Assembly: GCA_947066105.1 (NCBI GenBank)
Contig: CAMSYM010000005.1
Coordinates: forward strand, 1-64,000
Length of the DNA: 64,000 nt
Reading direction: 5' to 3'
Source of the DNA: an uncultured Clostridia bacterium
GTDB lineage: Bacteria; Bacillota; Clostridia; Christensenellales; Pumilibacteraceae
Shown here: piece after piece, positions 51,551 through 60,488 of the stretch
How positions within the stretch are numbered: the stretch's first letter is position 1
Layout: each line of letters opens with the position of its first letter
Notes under the pieces: generated by a model
What the model saw: the letters and a program-made list of their open reading frames with translations, nothing else
Told to the model about the DNA's origin: nothing
The model's database searches: none
Made by a program: the position numbers and the translations under genes

Positions 51551-51578
51551 TATTTATGCTCGCGTTGCGGCAATATGC
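51551..51578 (-). promoter_or_regulatory. Candidate sigma-E promoter of the spoIIIA operon
   Basis: On the minus strand: GCATATT (perfect KMATATT), 13-nt spacer, CATAAATA (consensus CATACANT). The spoIIIA operon is known to be sigma-E controlled in Bacillus. The -10 ends 6 nt before the start codon. Confidence 0.65.
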
Positions 51579-51617
51579 AATTATCGCGAGCTTGATCCCG
51601 CCTGTTTTTTCGGCACG

Positions 51618-51650
51618 AAAAAGCGCGCCGTACAGTTAAGCACGACGCGC
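51618..51650 (-). terminator. Intrinsic terminator after efp
   Basis: On the minus strand GCGCGTCGT (51650-51642) pairs with ACGGCGCGC (51631-51623) with one G-U wobble and is followed by TTTTT. The wobble would be a C-A mismatch on the plus strand, so it is directed towards the minus strand. It separates efp from spoIIIAA. Confidence 0.85.
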
Positions 51651-51673
51651 CGATCACATTGCGGCAATATATT

Positions 51674-52234
51674 TTATTTAACGCGTTCCATGTATGTGCC
51701 GGTGCGCGTATCGACGCGGATCTTATCGCCGATATTGACAAACAGCGGAACGCCGATCGTAAAGCCTGTTTCGAGCGTTGCGGGCTTGTTGCCGGGCTTG
51801 CTCGTATCGCCCTGTATCCCGCCTTCCGTATCCGCTATTACAAGCTCTACGAAATTGGGCGGCTCTACCGCGAACGGCGAACCCTTGTACGACGAAATAG
51901 TGACCGTCATCTCTTCCTTGATAAAACGCAAGGCGTCCTCGCAAATGTCGTGATTGAGCGGGAGCATGTCGAACGTTTCGGTATCCATAAAGTAATACAG
52001 ATCGCCGTCGCTGTACGAATACTGATATTCGCGTCTGTCGATGTGCGCTTCCTCGTATTTATCGGACGGGTTGAACGTGTTTTCGAGAACTTGTCCCGTG
52101 ATCACGTTTTTGATCTTTGTGCGAACAAACGCCGAACCCTTGCCCGGTTTTACATGCTGAAACTCGACGACCGTGTATACTTTGCCGTCCATCTCGAATG
52201 TTGTGCCTTTGCGGAAATCTCCTGCCGATACCAT
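51674..52234 (-). CDS. efp: Translation elongation factor P
   Basis: EF-P relieves ribosome stalling at consecutive prolines. The 186-residue protein has the N-terminal KOW-like domain with the conserved lysine in the loop [10 protein letters not shown] (the position modified in other species) and two OB domains ending in the usual [25 protein letters not shown] lies before the ATG. It follows pepP, a pairing common in Firmicutes. Confidence 0.97.
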   Translation of the reverse strand: MVSAGDFRKGTTFEMDGKVYTVVEFQHVKPGKGSAFVRTKIKNVITGQVLENTFNPSDKYEEAHIDRREYQYSYSDGDLYYFMDTETFDMLPLNHDICEDALRFIKEEMTVTISSYKGSPFAVEPPNFVELVIADTEGGIQGDTSKPGNKPATLETGFTIGVPLFVNIGDKIRVDTRTGTYMERVK

Positions 52235-52267
52235 AAAATTCCTCCTCCGGAATAAATTTACCTGTGA

Positions 52268-53320
52268 TTATATGTTGAGCTTTTTTTCGTAGCTCGTGAT
52301 ATCCGTAACGCCGTTCTCGCCGACAACGAGCATGTCTTCTATGCGCACGCCGCCCAGTCCGGAAATATAAATGCCCGGTTCCGCGGTTATCACCATGTTG
52401 GGCTTCAACACGGTTTCGGACTTCGCGCCTACGCGCGGATTCTCGTGTATGTCAACGCCCACGCCGTGACCGAACGAATGCCCGAAGTTATCACCGTAGC
52501 CGTTGGAAATTATAAACTCGCGAGCGAGCGCGTCCGCATCGTGACAGGTCATGCCCGCCTTGATGTTCTTTATCGCGTATTCCTGCGCTTCCTTGACTAT
52601 CCCGTACACTTCGACAAGCCTGCGGTCGGGATTGCCCAAGCAAAACGTTCTCGTCATGTCCGAACAATAGCCCTTGTACTTAGCGCCCATGTCGACCAAT
52701 ATCAACTCGTTTTTATCGAGCTTTTTATCGGACGGATGATGGTGCGGCTGAGCGGAATTCGCGCCGAACGCGACTATCGTCTCAAACGAATATTTTTCCG
52801 CGCCGCCGATTATCATTTCGTAGTTGATCTCCGCCATAAGCTCGCGCTCCGTCATGCCCGGTTTGGCGTGCGATATGGCGCGCTTTAACGCGCCTTCCGC
52901 GATCTGTTGCGCCGTGACGATAAGATCGATCTCTTCCTGCGTTTTGACCGCGCGCTTGGCGGCGACGGCGGCTTCGGCGGGTTTTAGCTTGAACTCGCCG
53001 AGCGCGGATCTAAACGCCGCAAATTCGTCGATGAACATTTTTTCGCCGTAACCGACCGTCTTTGCGCCCATAGCGCGCAGTACTTCGGCTATCTTAGCAT
53101 AAAACTCCGAATACGTGGTTATGACGATATCGAAGTCGACGACGTTCTCGCGCGCCTCCGATTCGTAACGGAAGTCGGTTATAAACACATTTTTATCGCG
53201 CCCGATGACGACCGCGCCGAACGACGTTTCGAAATGCGTAAAATAAAAGCGGTTCGATTCGTCCGTTAACACAAACGCATCGATCTTTTCGTTATTCTCA
53301 AACAAATCGGATGTGATCAT
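52268..53320 (-). CDS. Xaa-Pro aminopeptidase family (M24) protein
   Basis: The 350-residue metallopeptidase removes N-terminal residues before proline. The N-terminal creatinase-like domain (residues 1-125) is followed by the pita-bread domain with metal ligands in VDMGAKYKGYCSDMTRTF, GHSFGHGVGVDIHE and EPGIYISG, and the last Glu in GVRIEDM. All five ligand positions appear to be kept. A sigma-A promoter at 53369-53397 overlaps the end of the upstream gene. Confidence 0.94.
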   Translation of the reverse strand: MITSDLFENNEKIDAFVLTDESNRFYFTHFETSFGAVVIGRDKNVFITDFRYESEARENVVDFDIVITTYSEFYAKIAEVLRAMGAKTVGYGEKMFIDEFAAFRSALGEFKLKPAEAAVAAKRAVKTQEEIDLIVTAQQIAEGALKRAISHAKPGMTERELMAEINYEMIIGGAEKYSFETIVAFGANSAQPHHHPSDKKLDKNELILVDMGAKYKGYCSDMTRTFCLGNPDRRLVEVYGIVKEAQEYAIKNIKAGMTCHDADALAREFIISNGYGDNFGHSFGHGVGVDIHENPRVGAKSETVLKPNMVITAEPGIYISGLGGVRIEDMLVVGENGVTDITSYEKKLNI

Positions 53321-53368
53321 TTACTGCTCCCGTCCGCGCTGACGCCGCTTGACATCGCGCTTTCTATG

Positions 53369-53397
53369 ATTATACCATAAAACACGGCATATGTTAA
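53369..53397 (-). promoter_or_regulatory. Sigma-A promoter of pepP-efp
   Basis: On the minus strand: TTAACA, 17-nt spacer, TATAAT with TGG before the -10. The -35 element overlaps the stop codon of the TIM-barrel gene upstream. It lies 49 nt before the peptidase start. Confidence 0.75.
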
Positions 53398-54236
53398 GCG
53401 TTTTTGTGCATGTTTTTCATAGCAAGCGCATCGTCGGACATTGTGCCGTTGGATTCGCAAACTATATAAGGCGACATCTTATATTCGTCGAAAAGCTCGG
53501 CGAGCGGCGCGTAGTCCGGTCCGAATTTATCGTCATCGAACGTCAAATGTCGTATCTCGCCCTTATCGCCGTATTGTATCTTGGAAAAATGCACGTGCAT
53601 TTGCGACGCTTTTTCAAAACCGAGCTTATCTATCGTATAGTCGAGTATGCGCCTGTAATCGTCTTTCGTTTTAAGTCCGCCGCGGCTGTAAGCATTTATG
53701 TGTCCGAAGTCGAAGCACGGATACATTTTGTCGTATAGCGTGCAAAAATCCGTTACTTCTTCCACCGTGCCTATTTGATTGAGCTTGCCCATTGTTTCGG
53801 CGCACACTTTAAACGGGAAATCGAGTTTGTCGCATTCTTCGGCGAGCAATAAAAGATTGCGCTTGGTCGCCGCAACTGCGTCTGCGCGCACCGCCTTGCC
53901 GCACGCCGCGGGATGAAAAACCGCGCGCTCTCCGCCCATCTTGTTGCACGCTATGAGCGACTGTATTATATATCCTATCGACTTGCGTATCATTTCGGGA
54001 TCGGGGTTGGCGAAATTCGTGTAATACGGCGCATGCACGCTGAGCGCGACGTCGTACTTTGCGAACTCGGTTTTTATCTTAGCCGCCGTTTCGTCGGACA
54101 TCGATACGCCGCGTCCGAACGAATACTCGAATGCGTTAAGTCCCAATCCGTGCAGGAATTCGCCTTCCTGATACGTGTGTTTTCTTCCCGACGCATAAAA
54201 AGCGTCGCTGTTACCCGACGGTCCTATCCGTATCAT
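53394..54236 (-). CDS. TIM-barrel protein, endonuclease IV-like
   Basis: The 280-residue protein resembles the xylose isomerase-like/AP endonuclease 2 superfamily. Metal-ligand type motifs of endonuclease IV are visible: SVHAPYYTN, AVFHPAA, VCAETMGK, FDFGHINAYS, HVHFSK and a late VCESN. This suggests an intact zinc site, so an AP-endonuclease (deoxyribonuclease IV) function is possible. Another sugar-phosphate or DNA-repair role cannot be excluded. It overlaps the ribF stop by 4 nt and is the last gene of the rimP-nusA-infB operon. Confidence 0.78.
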   Translation of the reverse strand: MIRIGPSGNSDAFYASGRKHTYQEGEFLHGLGLNAFEYSFGRGVSMSDETAAKIKTEFAKYDVALSVHAPYYTNFANPDPEMIRKSIGYIIQSLIACNKMGGERAVFHPAACGKAVRADAVAATKRNLLLLAEECDKLDFPFKVCAETMGKLNQIGTVEEVTDFCTLYDKMYPCFDFGHINAYSRGGLKTKDDYRRILDYTIDKLGFEKASQMHVHFSKIQYGDKGEIRHLTFDDDKFGPDYAPLAELFDEYKMSPYIVCESNGTMSDDALAMKNMHKNA

Positions 54237-55114
54237 TTACGCCTCCACGCTATGTCCTTATGCACCTGCTTGGAAAGCAGATCGGGCGTTTGGAACTTGA
54301 CGATCGGACGCAAATATTTATAAAAATGCAAGGTCACATCCTTGCCGTAAATATTGTCGTTAAATCCGTCGAGCATTGTTTCCACGACCGTTTTTGTCAG
54401 TCCGAAAGTCGGACGCGAACCAACGTTGGTCGCGCCGTAGTATAGCTTACCGTCGACCGTACACGCAGTGCCGTATGTTCCGTCGGCAGGTAAAAGCTTG
54501 CTCGCGGGCAGTTTGACGTTAGCCGTGGGAATATCGAACATGCGTCCCGCGCCCCTGCCGCGCACCACTTTGCCCGTAATGAAAAAAGGCTCGCCCAACA
54601 ACGCGTTGGCGCGCTCTATATCGCCCGCGCTCAACAACTCCTTGACAGCTGTCGTCGAAACGCGTTCGCCGTCGTCGGTCGTAAATTTAGGCACGATAAT
54701 ACAATCCAAGCCCTTGCGCGCGCAGTAATCTTCGAGATATTCGGCGTCGCATTCCGCACCGGCGCCGAACGAATAATCGTAACCGCATACGAACGCCTTG
54801 ATAGAATAATGCGCCGTCAGCCAATCCAAAAACGCTTCGCCGCTCGAATTTTTGAGCCGCGAATCGAACCGCATGGGCAGAATACTGTCGCACAGCCCGT
54901 CCATAAGAACGCAACGCTCGGCATATGTATAAACCTGTTTTCCGTCGGCGTTGAAAAGCTTGTACGCATTGTTGGAAAACGTAGCCGCCGCACAGTCCAA
55001 GCCGTGTGCGGTCGCATATTCGCGAGCAACGGAAATAAGCGCTCTGTGTCCCAAATGCACGCTGTCGAAGTAGCCGAGCGCAAGACACACCGATTCCGAA
55101 GTGAGTTCTTTCAT
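54233..55114 (-). CDS. ribF: Bifunctional riboflavin kinase/FAD synthetase
   Basis: RibF converts riboflavin to FMN and then FAD. The 293-residue protein has the N-terminal FAD synthetase domain (ALGYFDSVHLGHRALI, residues 12-27; CGYDYSFGAGAE) and the C-terminal kinase domain (TGKVVRGRGAGRMFDIPTAN, PADGTYGT, NVGSRPTF). It is 2 nt from truB, the usual pair. No FMN riboswitch is seen. Confidence 0.96.
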   Translation of the reverse strand: MKELTSESVCLALGYFDSVHLGHRALISVAREYATAHGLDCAAATFSNNAYKLFNADGKQVYTYAERCVLMDGLCDSILPMRFDSRLKNSSGEAFLDWLTAHYSIKAFVCGYDYSFGAGAECDAEYLEDYCARKGLDCIIVPKFTTDDGERVSTTAVKELLSAGDIERANALLGEPFFITGKVVRGRGAGRMFDIPTANVKLPASKLLPADGTYGTACTVDGKLYYGATNVGSRPTFGLTKTVVETMLDGFNDNIYGKDVTLHFYKYLRPIVKFQTPDLLSKQVHKDIAWRRK

Positions 55115-55116
55115 TT

Positions 55117-55965
55117 TCAGTCGTCCTTTAAATACGTTTTGAGTTTGAGCATGCCGTTTTCCGCGCGACCTATGCCGTAAAACGTCCCGTCGCAGTATAT
55201 CCGCGCGTCGCCGTCGAATTCGGCGCGCAATTTGCGTCCGTGATCGAGATCGTCGCGATCGGATACATCCACGTCGTACCGTTTAAGGTCGACCGCTTTA
55301 TCGGGCGCGATAAGCGCCGCCGCGCCGAGCCGTTCGAGCTCCTCCAACCTTACGCTGTCCTTTACGTCGAACATCCCCGAACGCGTGCGCTGTAAATATA
55401 CGAGAGTTGCCAACGAGCCGCACATGACTGCCACGTCGCGGCATATCGAACGTATGTACGTTCCCGCCGAACAGGTGATCGAAAACACCGTTTCGTCGAT
55501 AGCGGGCTGACAAATAAGCTCCGTATCGAATATCTCCACGCACGACGGCTTTAATTGCACGGTCTCGCCGCGGCGCGCCAGATCGTATGCGCGCTTACCG
55601 TCTATATGCTTGGCGCTGAACGCGGGCGGGATCTGCTTGATCTTGCCTATAAGCGAACGCATGGCGTTATAAACGGCGTCTACGCTCGGTATGTCTTTGG
55701 TCGTAGCGACAGTTTGACCGAGCGCGTCCAGCGTGTCCGTTTGATGACCGAACTTGAATTTTGCGATATACGTCTTTTTGTGACCCGCAAGATGATCGAA
55801 CAACCGCGCGGACTTCCCCACGCCTATCACAAGCACGCCCTCCGCCATAGGGTCGAGCGTACCCATATGCCCCACCGTCTTTTGGTCGAGCATGCGCTTG
55901 ACGCGCGAAACGGCGGACGCCGACGACATAGACGGCGGCTTATAAAGATTTATCAGCCCGTTCAC
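55117..55965 (-). CDS. truB: tRNA pseudouridine-55 synthase TruB
   Basis: TruB makes pseudouridine 55 in the T loop of tRNAs. The 282-residue protein has the start MNGLINLYKPPSMSS, the catalytic Asp in GHMGTLDPMAEGVLVIG and the RNA-binding SAGTYIRSICRD motif. A C-terminal PUA-like part ends in GRAENGMLKLKTYL. It overlaps nrnA by 4 nt. Confidence 0.97.
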   Translation of the reverse strand: MNGLINLYKPPSMSSASAVSRVKRMLDQKTVGHMGTLDPMAEGVLVIGVGKSARLFDHLAGHKKTYIAKFKFGHQTDTLDALGQTVATTKDIPSVDAVYNAMRSLIGKIKQIPPAFSAKHIDGKRAYDLARRGETVQLKPSCVEIFDTELICQPAIDETVFSITCSAGTYIRSICRDVAVMCGSLATLVYLQRTRSGMFDVKDSVRLEELERLGAAALIAPDKAVDLKRYDVDVSDRDDLDHGRKLRAEFDGDARIYCDGTFYGIGRAENGMLKLKTYLKDD

Positions 55966-56927
55966 GCCTGTTTGGCGAGCGCCGCGCGCCCTGCGGAAAT
56001 CACCTTATCGGCTACGTCGTAGCGGTTGCCGTTTATGATACAGCCCGCCGCGAGCCTATGCCCGCCGCCGCCGAATTTTTCCGCCGCCGCCGCGACGTTC
56101 GCTTTGACGGCACGAAACGACACGCGAAAAACCGCGCCGGGCTGTTCGCACATGGAAACGGCTATCTCCACGCCCTTTATGCTCGAACAGTTATCGATAA
56201 GCCCTTCCGTGTCCTCCGACGTACAACCGCACGCCTTCATATCTTCTTGCGATATTATCATAAGCGCTATCCTGCCGTCTTCGTGCAATTGTATTGCCGA
56301 AAGCGCGCGAGCCGTAAGCTTGATCTTATTGAAGCTTTTACTGCAATATATCGCATGATTGACCGCGCCGATATCGATCCCGTACTCACAAAGCGCTTTT
56401 GCAATGCCGAAAACTTCCACCGTCGTGTTGGAATGCATAAAATGCCCCGTGTCGGTGGAAAGCCCAGAATACAACGCCGTAGCTATATCGCGGTCTATAA
56501 GCCCGCTGTCGGCAAAAAGCCCGTACAGCACCGCGCACGTACTGCATGCGCTCGGATCGATATGGTTGATCTTGCAATACCCGTCGTTTGTCGGGTGATG
56601 ATCGATATTTATACTGTTTGTTGCCGCCGACAAATATTTCAAGCCGTCGCCCAAACGCTTGTCCGCCGCGCAATCCACCGCAATGAACAGATCGTATTTA
56701 TCGTGACCTATCTTGCCGAATTTATCGTATTCGGGCAAAAACTCGAACGTGACTGGACGCTCGCCGTCGCCGCATATCGCATCGGCTGTCTTGCCGAGCT
56801 TGGCGCACAGCAAGCGCACGGCGACAGCCGAGCTTACGCAATCGCCGTCCGGACGAATGTGACCGCAAACGAGAATTCGGTCCGCCGCCTTTATCGCGTC
56901 AATTATCGCCGTCGTTGTTTTCGTCAT
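55962..56927 (-). CDS. nrnA: DHH-family bifunctional oligoribonuclease/PAP phosphatase
   Basis: NrnA degrades short RNA oligonucleotides and 3'-phosphoadenosine 5'-phosphate. The 321-residue protein has the DHH domain motifs (CGHIRPDGDCVSS, AVDCAAD, NIDHHPTN) and the C-terminal DHHA1 motif GGGGHRLAAGC. Metal-binding residues appear intact. It overlaps rbfA by 29 nt. Confidence 0.95.
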   Translation of the reverse strand: MTKTTTAIIDAIKAADRILVCGHIRPDGDCVSSAVAVRLLCAKLGKTADAICGDGERPVTFEFLPEYDKFGKIGHDKYDLFIAVDCAADKRLGDGLKYLSAATNSINIDHHPTNDGYCKINHIDPSACSTCAVLYGLFADSGLIDRDIATALYSGLSTDTGHFMHSNTTVEVFGIAKALCEYGIDIGAVNHAIYCSKSFNKIKLTARALSAIQLHEDGRIALMIISQEDMKACGCTSEDTEGLIDNCSSIKGVEIAVSMCEQPGAVFRVSFRAVKANVAAAAEKFGGGGHRLAAGCIINGNRYDVADKVISAGRAALAKQA

Positions 56928-57270
56928 GATGTATGCCCTTTATCACCTGCTCGATACGTTCGAAGTACGCTTGCGATCTGTCGATCACGAAATTGATACG
57001 CGGCACTCCGCGCATTTCGCTGTTGGTTTCCGCAAGCTCGTGTCTGATATACCCGCTGCAACCGTTAAGCGCGGCAAGCACCTTTTTATCGTCGTTGTCT
57101 ATCGTGACGAATACTGTCGCGTATTTGAGATCGCGCGACATTTCGGCGTCGACGACCGTCACGCCGTGTATGCGCGGATCGGACAGCGAATCGACTATTA
57201 CCGACACGTCGCGCTTGATAATGCTCGCTATACGCTCCGTTCTGTGTCCCGTACCGCCGTGACCTTTCAC
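56899..57270 (-). CDS. rbfA: Ribosome-binding factor A
   Basis: RbfA aids late 30S maturation. The 123-residue protein has the KH-like core (RTERIASIIKRDVSVIV, VTVVDAEMSRDLKYATVFV, RHELAE, RINFVID). The start is GTG at 57270: AGGAG lies 5 nt upstream and the codon overlaps the infB stop as GTGA. The longer open frame is a shadow of infB. Confidence 0.94.
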   Translation of the reverse strand: MKGHGGTGHRTERIASIIKRDVSVIVDSLSDPRIHGVTVVDAEMSRDLKYATVFVTIDNDDKKVLAALNGCSGYIRHELAETNSEMRGVPRINFVIDRSQAYFERIEQVIKGIHHDENNDGDN

Positions 57271-59897
57271 TTTTTCTCCTGTTCGACGACGTAGCATTCG
57301 ATCTCGTCGTCCTCCAAATACTCGATGCAATCGGCTATCGCGATACCGCATTCGAGACCGATGGTAACTTCCTTGGCGTCGTCCTTATAGCGTTTGAGTC
57401 CGACGATGCCCCCTTCGTGTATGAGCTTGCCGCCGCGGTAAAGTCGAGCCTTTCCGCCGCGCACGATCTTACCCGTTTGCACGTAGCTTCCCGCGACGAT
57501 GCCGACGCCCGAAACCTTGAACATGGTGCGGACGATCGCTTTGCCCGTAATGTGTTCGACAAACTTGGGCGCGAGCATTTCGTCCATCTTGCCCTGCACG
57601 TAATCGAGCGCTTCGTAAATGATACCGAACTGTTTGATCTGTATGCCCGAACGCTCCGCCGCATTGCGCGCGTCGTTATCGGGCTTGACGTTAAAGCCTA
57701 TTATGCTCGCATGCGCGACTTCCGCCATCATCACGTCGGACTGGTTGATCGCGCCCACGCCCGCATAAACGACGTTGACCTTGACCTCGTCGCCCGAAAG
57801 ATTTTGCACGGCTTCTTTGAGCGCCTCGCTCGAACCTTGAACGTCCGCTTTGATAAGCACGCGGAATTCCTTGTCTTTGTCGCCCGCATGCTTGCCGAAC
57901 GCATCGTCGAGATCGGTGGTAGGCAGGTCGGAAAGCATTTCGTTTTTGGCGCGAGCCGCACGTTCTTCGATGACCTGACGCGCCATTTTTTCGCTTTCCA
58001 CGACAGCGATCGGATCGCCCGCGGACGGAACTTGCGCAAGTCCGTATACCGCGACGGGCATAGACGGACCAGCGGTCTTGATGTTAACACCCTTATCGTC
58101 CGTGAGCGAACGCACTCTGCCGTACGTAGTGCCGGACACTATATAATCGCCCACTTTGAGCGTGCCGTTTTGCACGATGACCGTAGCGATAGGACCTTTG
58201 CCTTTGTCCAACCGCGCTTCGATAACGTATCCGCGCGCACTGCGGTCGGGATTGGCGCGAAGCTCCAAAACTTCGGCTTGAAGTATGATGTTTTCGAGCA
58301 GTTTGTCTATGCCGATATTCTGCTTTGCCGAAACGGGGATCATCGGCACGTCGCCGCCCCATTCTTCGCAAACTACGTCGTGTTCGGCAAGCTGTTGTTT
58401 AAGCCTGTCGGGATTGGCGCCCTGCTTGTCTATCTTGTTCATGGCGACCACGATAGGCACGCCCGCGGCTTTGGCATGCTTGATCGCCTCCACCGTTTGC
58501 GGCATAACGCCGTCGTCTGCGGCGACTATAAGCACCGCGATATCGGTGACCGTCGCGCCGCGCTTGCGCATTTCGGTAAACGCCTCGTGTCCGGGCGTAT
58601 CCAAGAACGTGATCTTTTCGCCGTTTAGATCGACGGAGTATGCGCCTATGTGCTGGGTTATACCGCCCGCCTCGCCGCTTACGACGCTGGTCTTGCGGAT
58701 AGCGTCCAACAGCGAAGTTTTGCCGTGGTCGACGTGACCCATTACCGTGATGATTGGCGGACGCTTTACAAGGCTGTCTTCGGGATCGGGTTCGGAATGC
58801 AGGTCTTGCAACTGCTCTTCCTTGGTCTTTTCCAGTTTAAGCTCTATATTTACGCCGAGCGCGTCCGCAACAAGCTGCATTGTCGGGAAGTCGACGACGG
58901 AATTTATCGTCGTCATGATCCCGAGTTCCATGAGCTGTTTTATTATTTCCTGCGCCGTTTTGCCTATCTTTTCGGACAGTATTTTAACGGTAAGGTTTTC
59001 GGTAGTGATCACCGCGTTTTCTATCTTGATGGGCGCAAAAGGCACTACCTTGGCGACCTTTTTGTTTTTGAGCTTGCGCGTACCCATGCGTTCTTCGTCG
59101 ACGCTCTCCTGGATATAGCCCTTGCGGATGAGCGTGCGCTTGTTCATTTGCCGCTTGTCGTCGGGACGCGCCGTCGATTTTTTCGCGGACGAATCGCCGC
59201 GTTGCTTGCGCTGAGTCGCGGGCGGCTCGAACTTAACGGGTGCGGCGGGACGCGAAACGCCCGTCGGACGAGCGCCTACCGTACGCGGCGCGCCCGTTTG
59301 CGGACGCGCGGAAGGACGACCCGCTCCGCGTTCCGTACGCGGTTTGCTTTCGGGGGTCGGACGCGGCGCGTGTTTTATAACGCCGCGGATATAACTGGGT
59401 ATCGCAGTGCGCGTACCGCCCGTTGCGCTTTCCGGCAACGGCGCGATCTTGGAGCTTGTAGACGGCGCAGGCTTTTCGGGCGCGACGACATCCGTCTTTT
59501 CCGCCGTTCGGTTTTGCTCGCTTTCCGTCGCAGCTTGCGCAGGTTGCTCCGCGTTCGCCGTCGTAGCGTCGGGTACGGCGTCGGCGGCGGGCTTTGTCTC
59601 CGCGTCCGATGCGACGTTATCCTGTTCGACTGCGTCCGTTTGCGACAGCTCGGTTTCGGGCGCGACGACTTCCGCTTCCTCGGCGCGACGTTCTTCCTGC
59701 TCGCGGCGTGCGCGTTCGGCATTTATCTCGCCCAACCGCGCGCGTTCGGAAGCGTACAGCTTGTCGACGCGTTTTTTGATATCCGCCAAACGTCGGATAC
59801 AGTCCCGAATCTCGTTTGATTCCAACAGCGTGTGGAGGCGCTTGATGTTGTTGGACACATCTTCGTTATTCGTCGTATTGTTATTCGTGTTATTCAA
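57267..59897 (-). CDS. infB: Translation initiation factor IF-2
   Basis: IF-2 is the GTPase that places initiator tRNA on the ribosome. The 876-residue protein has an asparagine-rich start ([13 protein letters not shown]), a long low-complexity, Ala/Pro/Arg-rich N region (about residues 60-250), an IF2-N domain (about 300-350) and the G domain with GHVDHGKTS near residue 386, DTPGHEAF and NKID, followed by domains II to IV. GGAGG lies 9 nt before the ATG. Confidence 0.97.
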   Translation of the reverse strand: MNNTNNNTTNNEDVSNNIKRLHTLLESNEIRDCIRRLADIKKRVDKLYASERARLGEINAERARREQEERRAEEAEVVAPETELSQTDAVEQDNVASDAETKPAADAVPDATTANAEQPAQAATESEQNRTAEKTDVVAPEKPAPSTSSKIAPLPESATGGTRTAIPSYIRGVIKHAPRPTPESKPRTERGAGRPSARPQTGAPRTVGARPTGVSRPAAPVKFEPPATQRKQRGDSSAKKSTARPDDKRQMNKRTLIRKGYIQESVDEERMGTRKLKNKKVAKVVPFAPIKIENAVITTENLTVKILSEKIGKTAQEIIKQLMELGIMTTINSVVDFPTMQLVADALGVNIELKLEKTKEEQLQDLHSEPDPEDSLVKRPPIITVMGHVDHGKTSLLDAIRKTSVVSGEAGGITQHIGAYSVDLNGEKITFLDTPGHEAFTEMRKRGATVTDIAVLIVAADDGVMPQTVEAIKHAKAAGVPIVVAMNKIDKQGANPDRLKQQLAEHDVVCEEWGGDVPMIPVSAKQNIGIDKLLENIILQAEVLELRANPDRSARGYVIEARLDKGKGPIATVIVQNGTLKVGDYIVSGTTYGRVRSLTDDKGVNIKTAGPSMPVAVYGLAQVPSAGDPIAVVESEKMARQVIEERAARAKNEMLSDLPTTDLDDAFGKHAGDKDKEFRVLIKADVQGSSEALKEAVQNLSGDEVKVNVVYAGVGAINQSDVMMAEVAHASIIGFNVKPDNDARNAAERSGIQIKQFGIIYEALDYVQGKMDEMLAPKFVEHITGKAIVRTMFKVSGVGIVAGSYVQTGKIVRGGKARLYRGGKLIHEGGIVGLKRYKDDAKEVTIGLECGIAIADCIEYLEDDEIECYVVEQEKK

Positions 59898-59899
59898 TA

Positions 59900-60223
59900 T
59901 TACCTCCGTAACCCGTATCTTAATTTATACTTTGCGCTTTCCGTCGCGTATCCGACGATCGCTTTGACCATGCTCGCGTCGGTCAAGCCGAGCGCTTTTA
60001 CGTTGTTGCCGACCGTCTCTTCGAGTCCTGCGGCGTACACTATGGGCAATCCCGTCTTGTCCGCCAACGCGTCCATGCCCGACCTTAGATTATCGGATGC
60101 GGTATCGCTGACAGCAAGCAGCTTTACCCCGCGCGCCTTTACGAGCGAATCGTAGCCGTAAACTATCTTGCCCGCGCGCTTGGCAAAGCCTATCATCGTA
60201 ACGAACGTATCTTTATCAGTCAT
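59900..60223 (-). CDS. L7Ae-like ribosomal protein (YlxQ family)
   Basis: The 107-residue protein has the L7Ae/L30e/S12e/Gadd45 fold (MIGFAKRAGKIVYGYDSLVK, AVSDTASDN, VKALGLTDASMVKAI). Members bind kink-turn RNA. It always lies between ylxR and infB in Firmicutes. ATG 60223 overlaps the ylxR stop by 8 nt. Confidence 0.92.
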   Translation of the reverse strand: MTDKDTFVTMIGFAKRAGKIVYGYDSLVKARGVKLLAVSDTASDNLRSGMDALADKTGLPIVYAAGLEETVGNNVKALGLTDASMVKAIVGYATESAKYKLRYGLRR

Positions 60224-60488
60224 TTGCTCCGAGCGATCCGTATTCCCGCAACAGCTTATCGTAAGCGTCCTGCGGTATCTCCTGCTTGAACGCACGCGAC
60301 AGCGCGCGTTTTTTTGTCATTAGGTTCATGCACTCGCCGTCCCTGCAAACGTATGCGCCCCGACCGAGCGCGCGCCCCGTAGTGTCGAGCGCAAACTCGC
60401 CGTCCGCCGTGCGCACTATGCGTAACAGCTCGGACTTGTCTTTCACCTGTCTGCATACTATGCAGGAACGCATGGGGACGTGTTTCAT
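60216..60488 (-). CDS. YlxR family RNA-binding protein
   Basis: The 90-residue protein has the YlxR signature (MRSCIVCRQVKDKSELLRIV, GRGAYVC). The cysteines may bind zinc or be structural. Members are thought to act as nucleoid or RNase P-associated proteins, without firm agreement. Its ATG directly follows the nusA stop (TAAATG). Confidence 0.92.
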   Translation of the reverse strand: MKHVPMRSCIVCRQVKDKSELLRIVRTADGEFALDTTGRALGRGAYVCRDGECMNLMTKKRALSRAFKQEIPQDAYDKLLREYGSLGAND

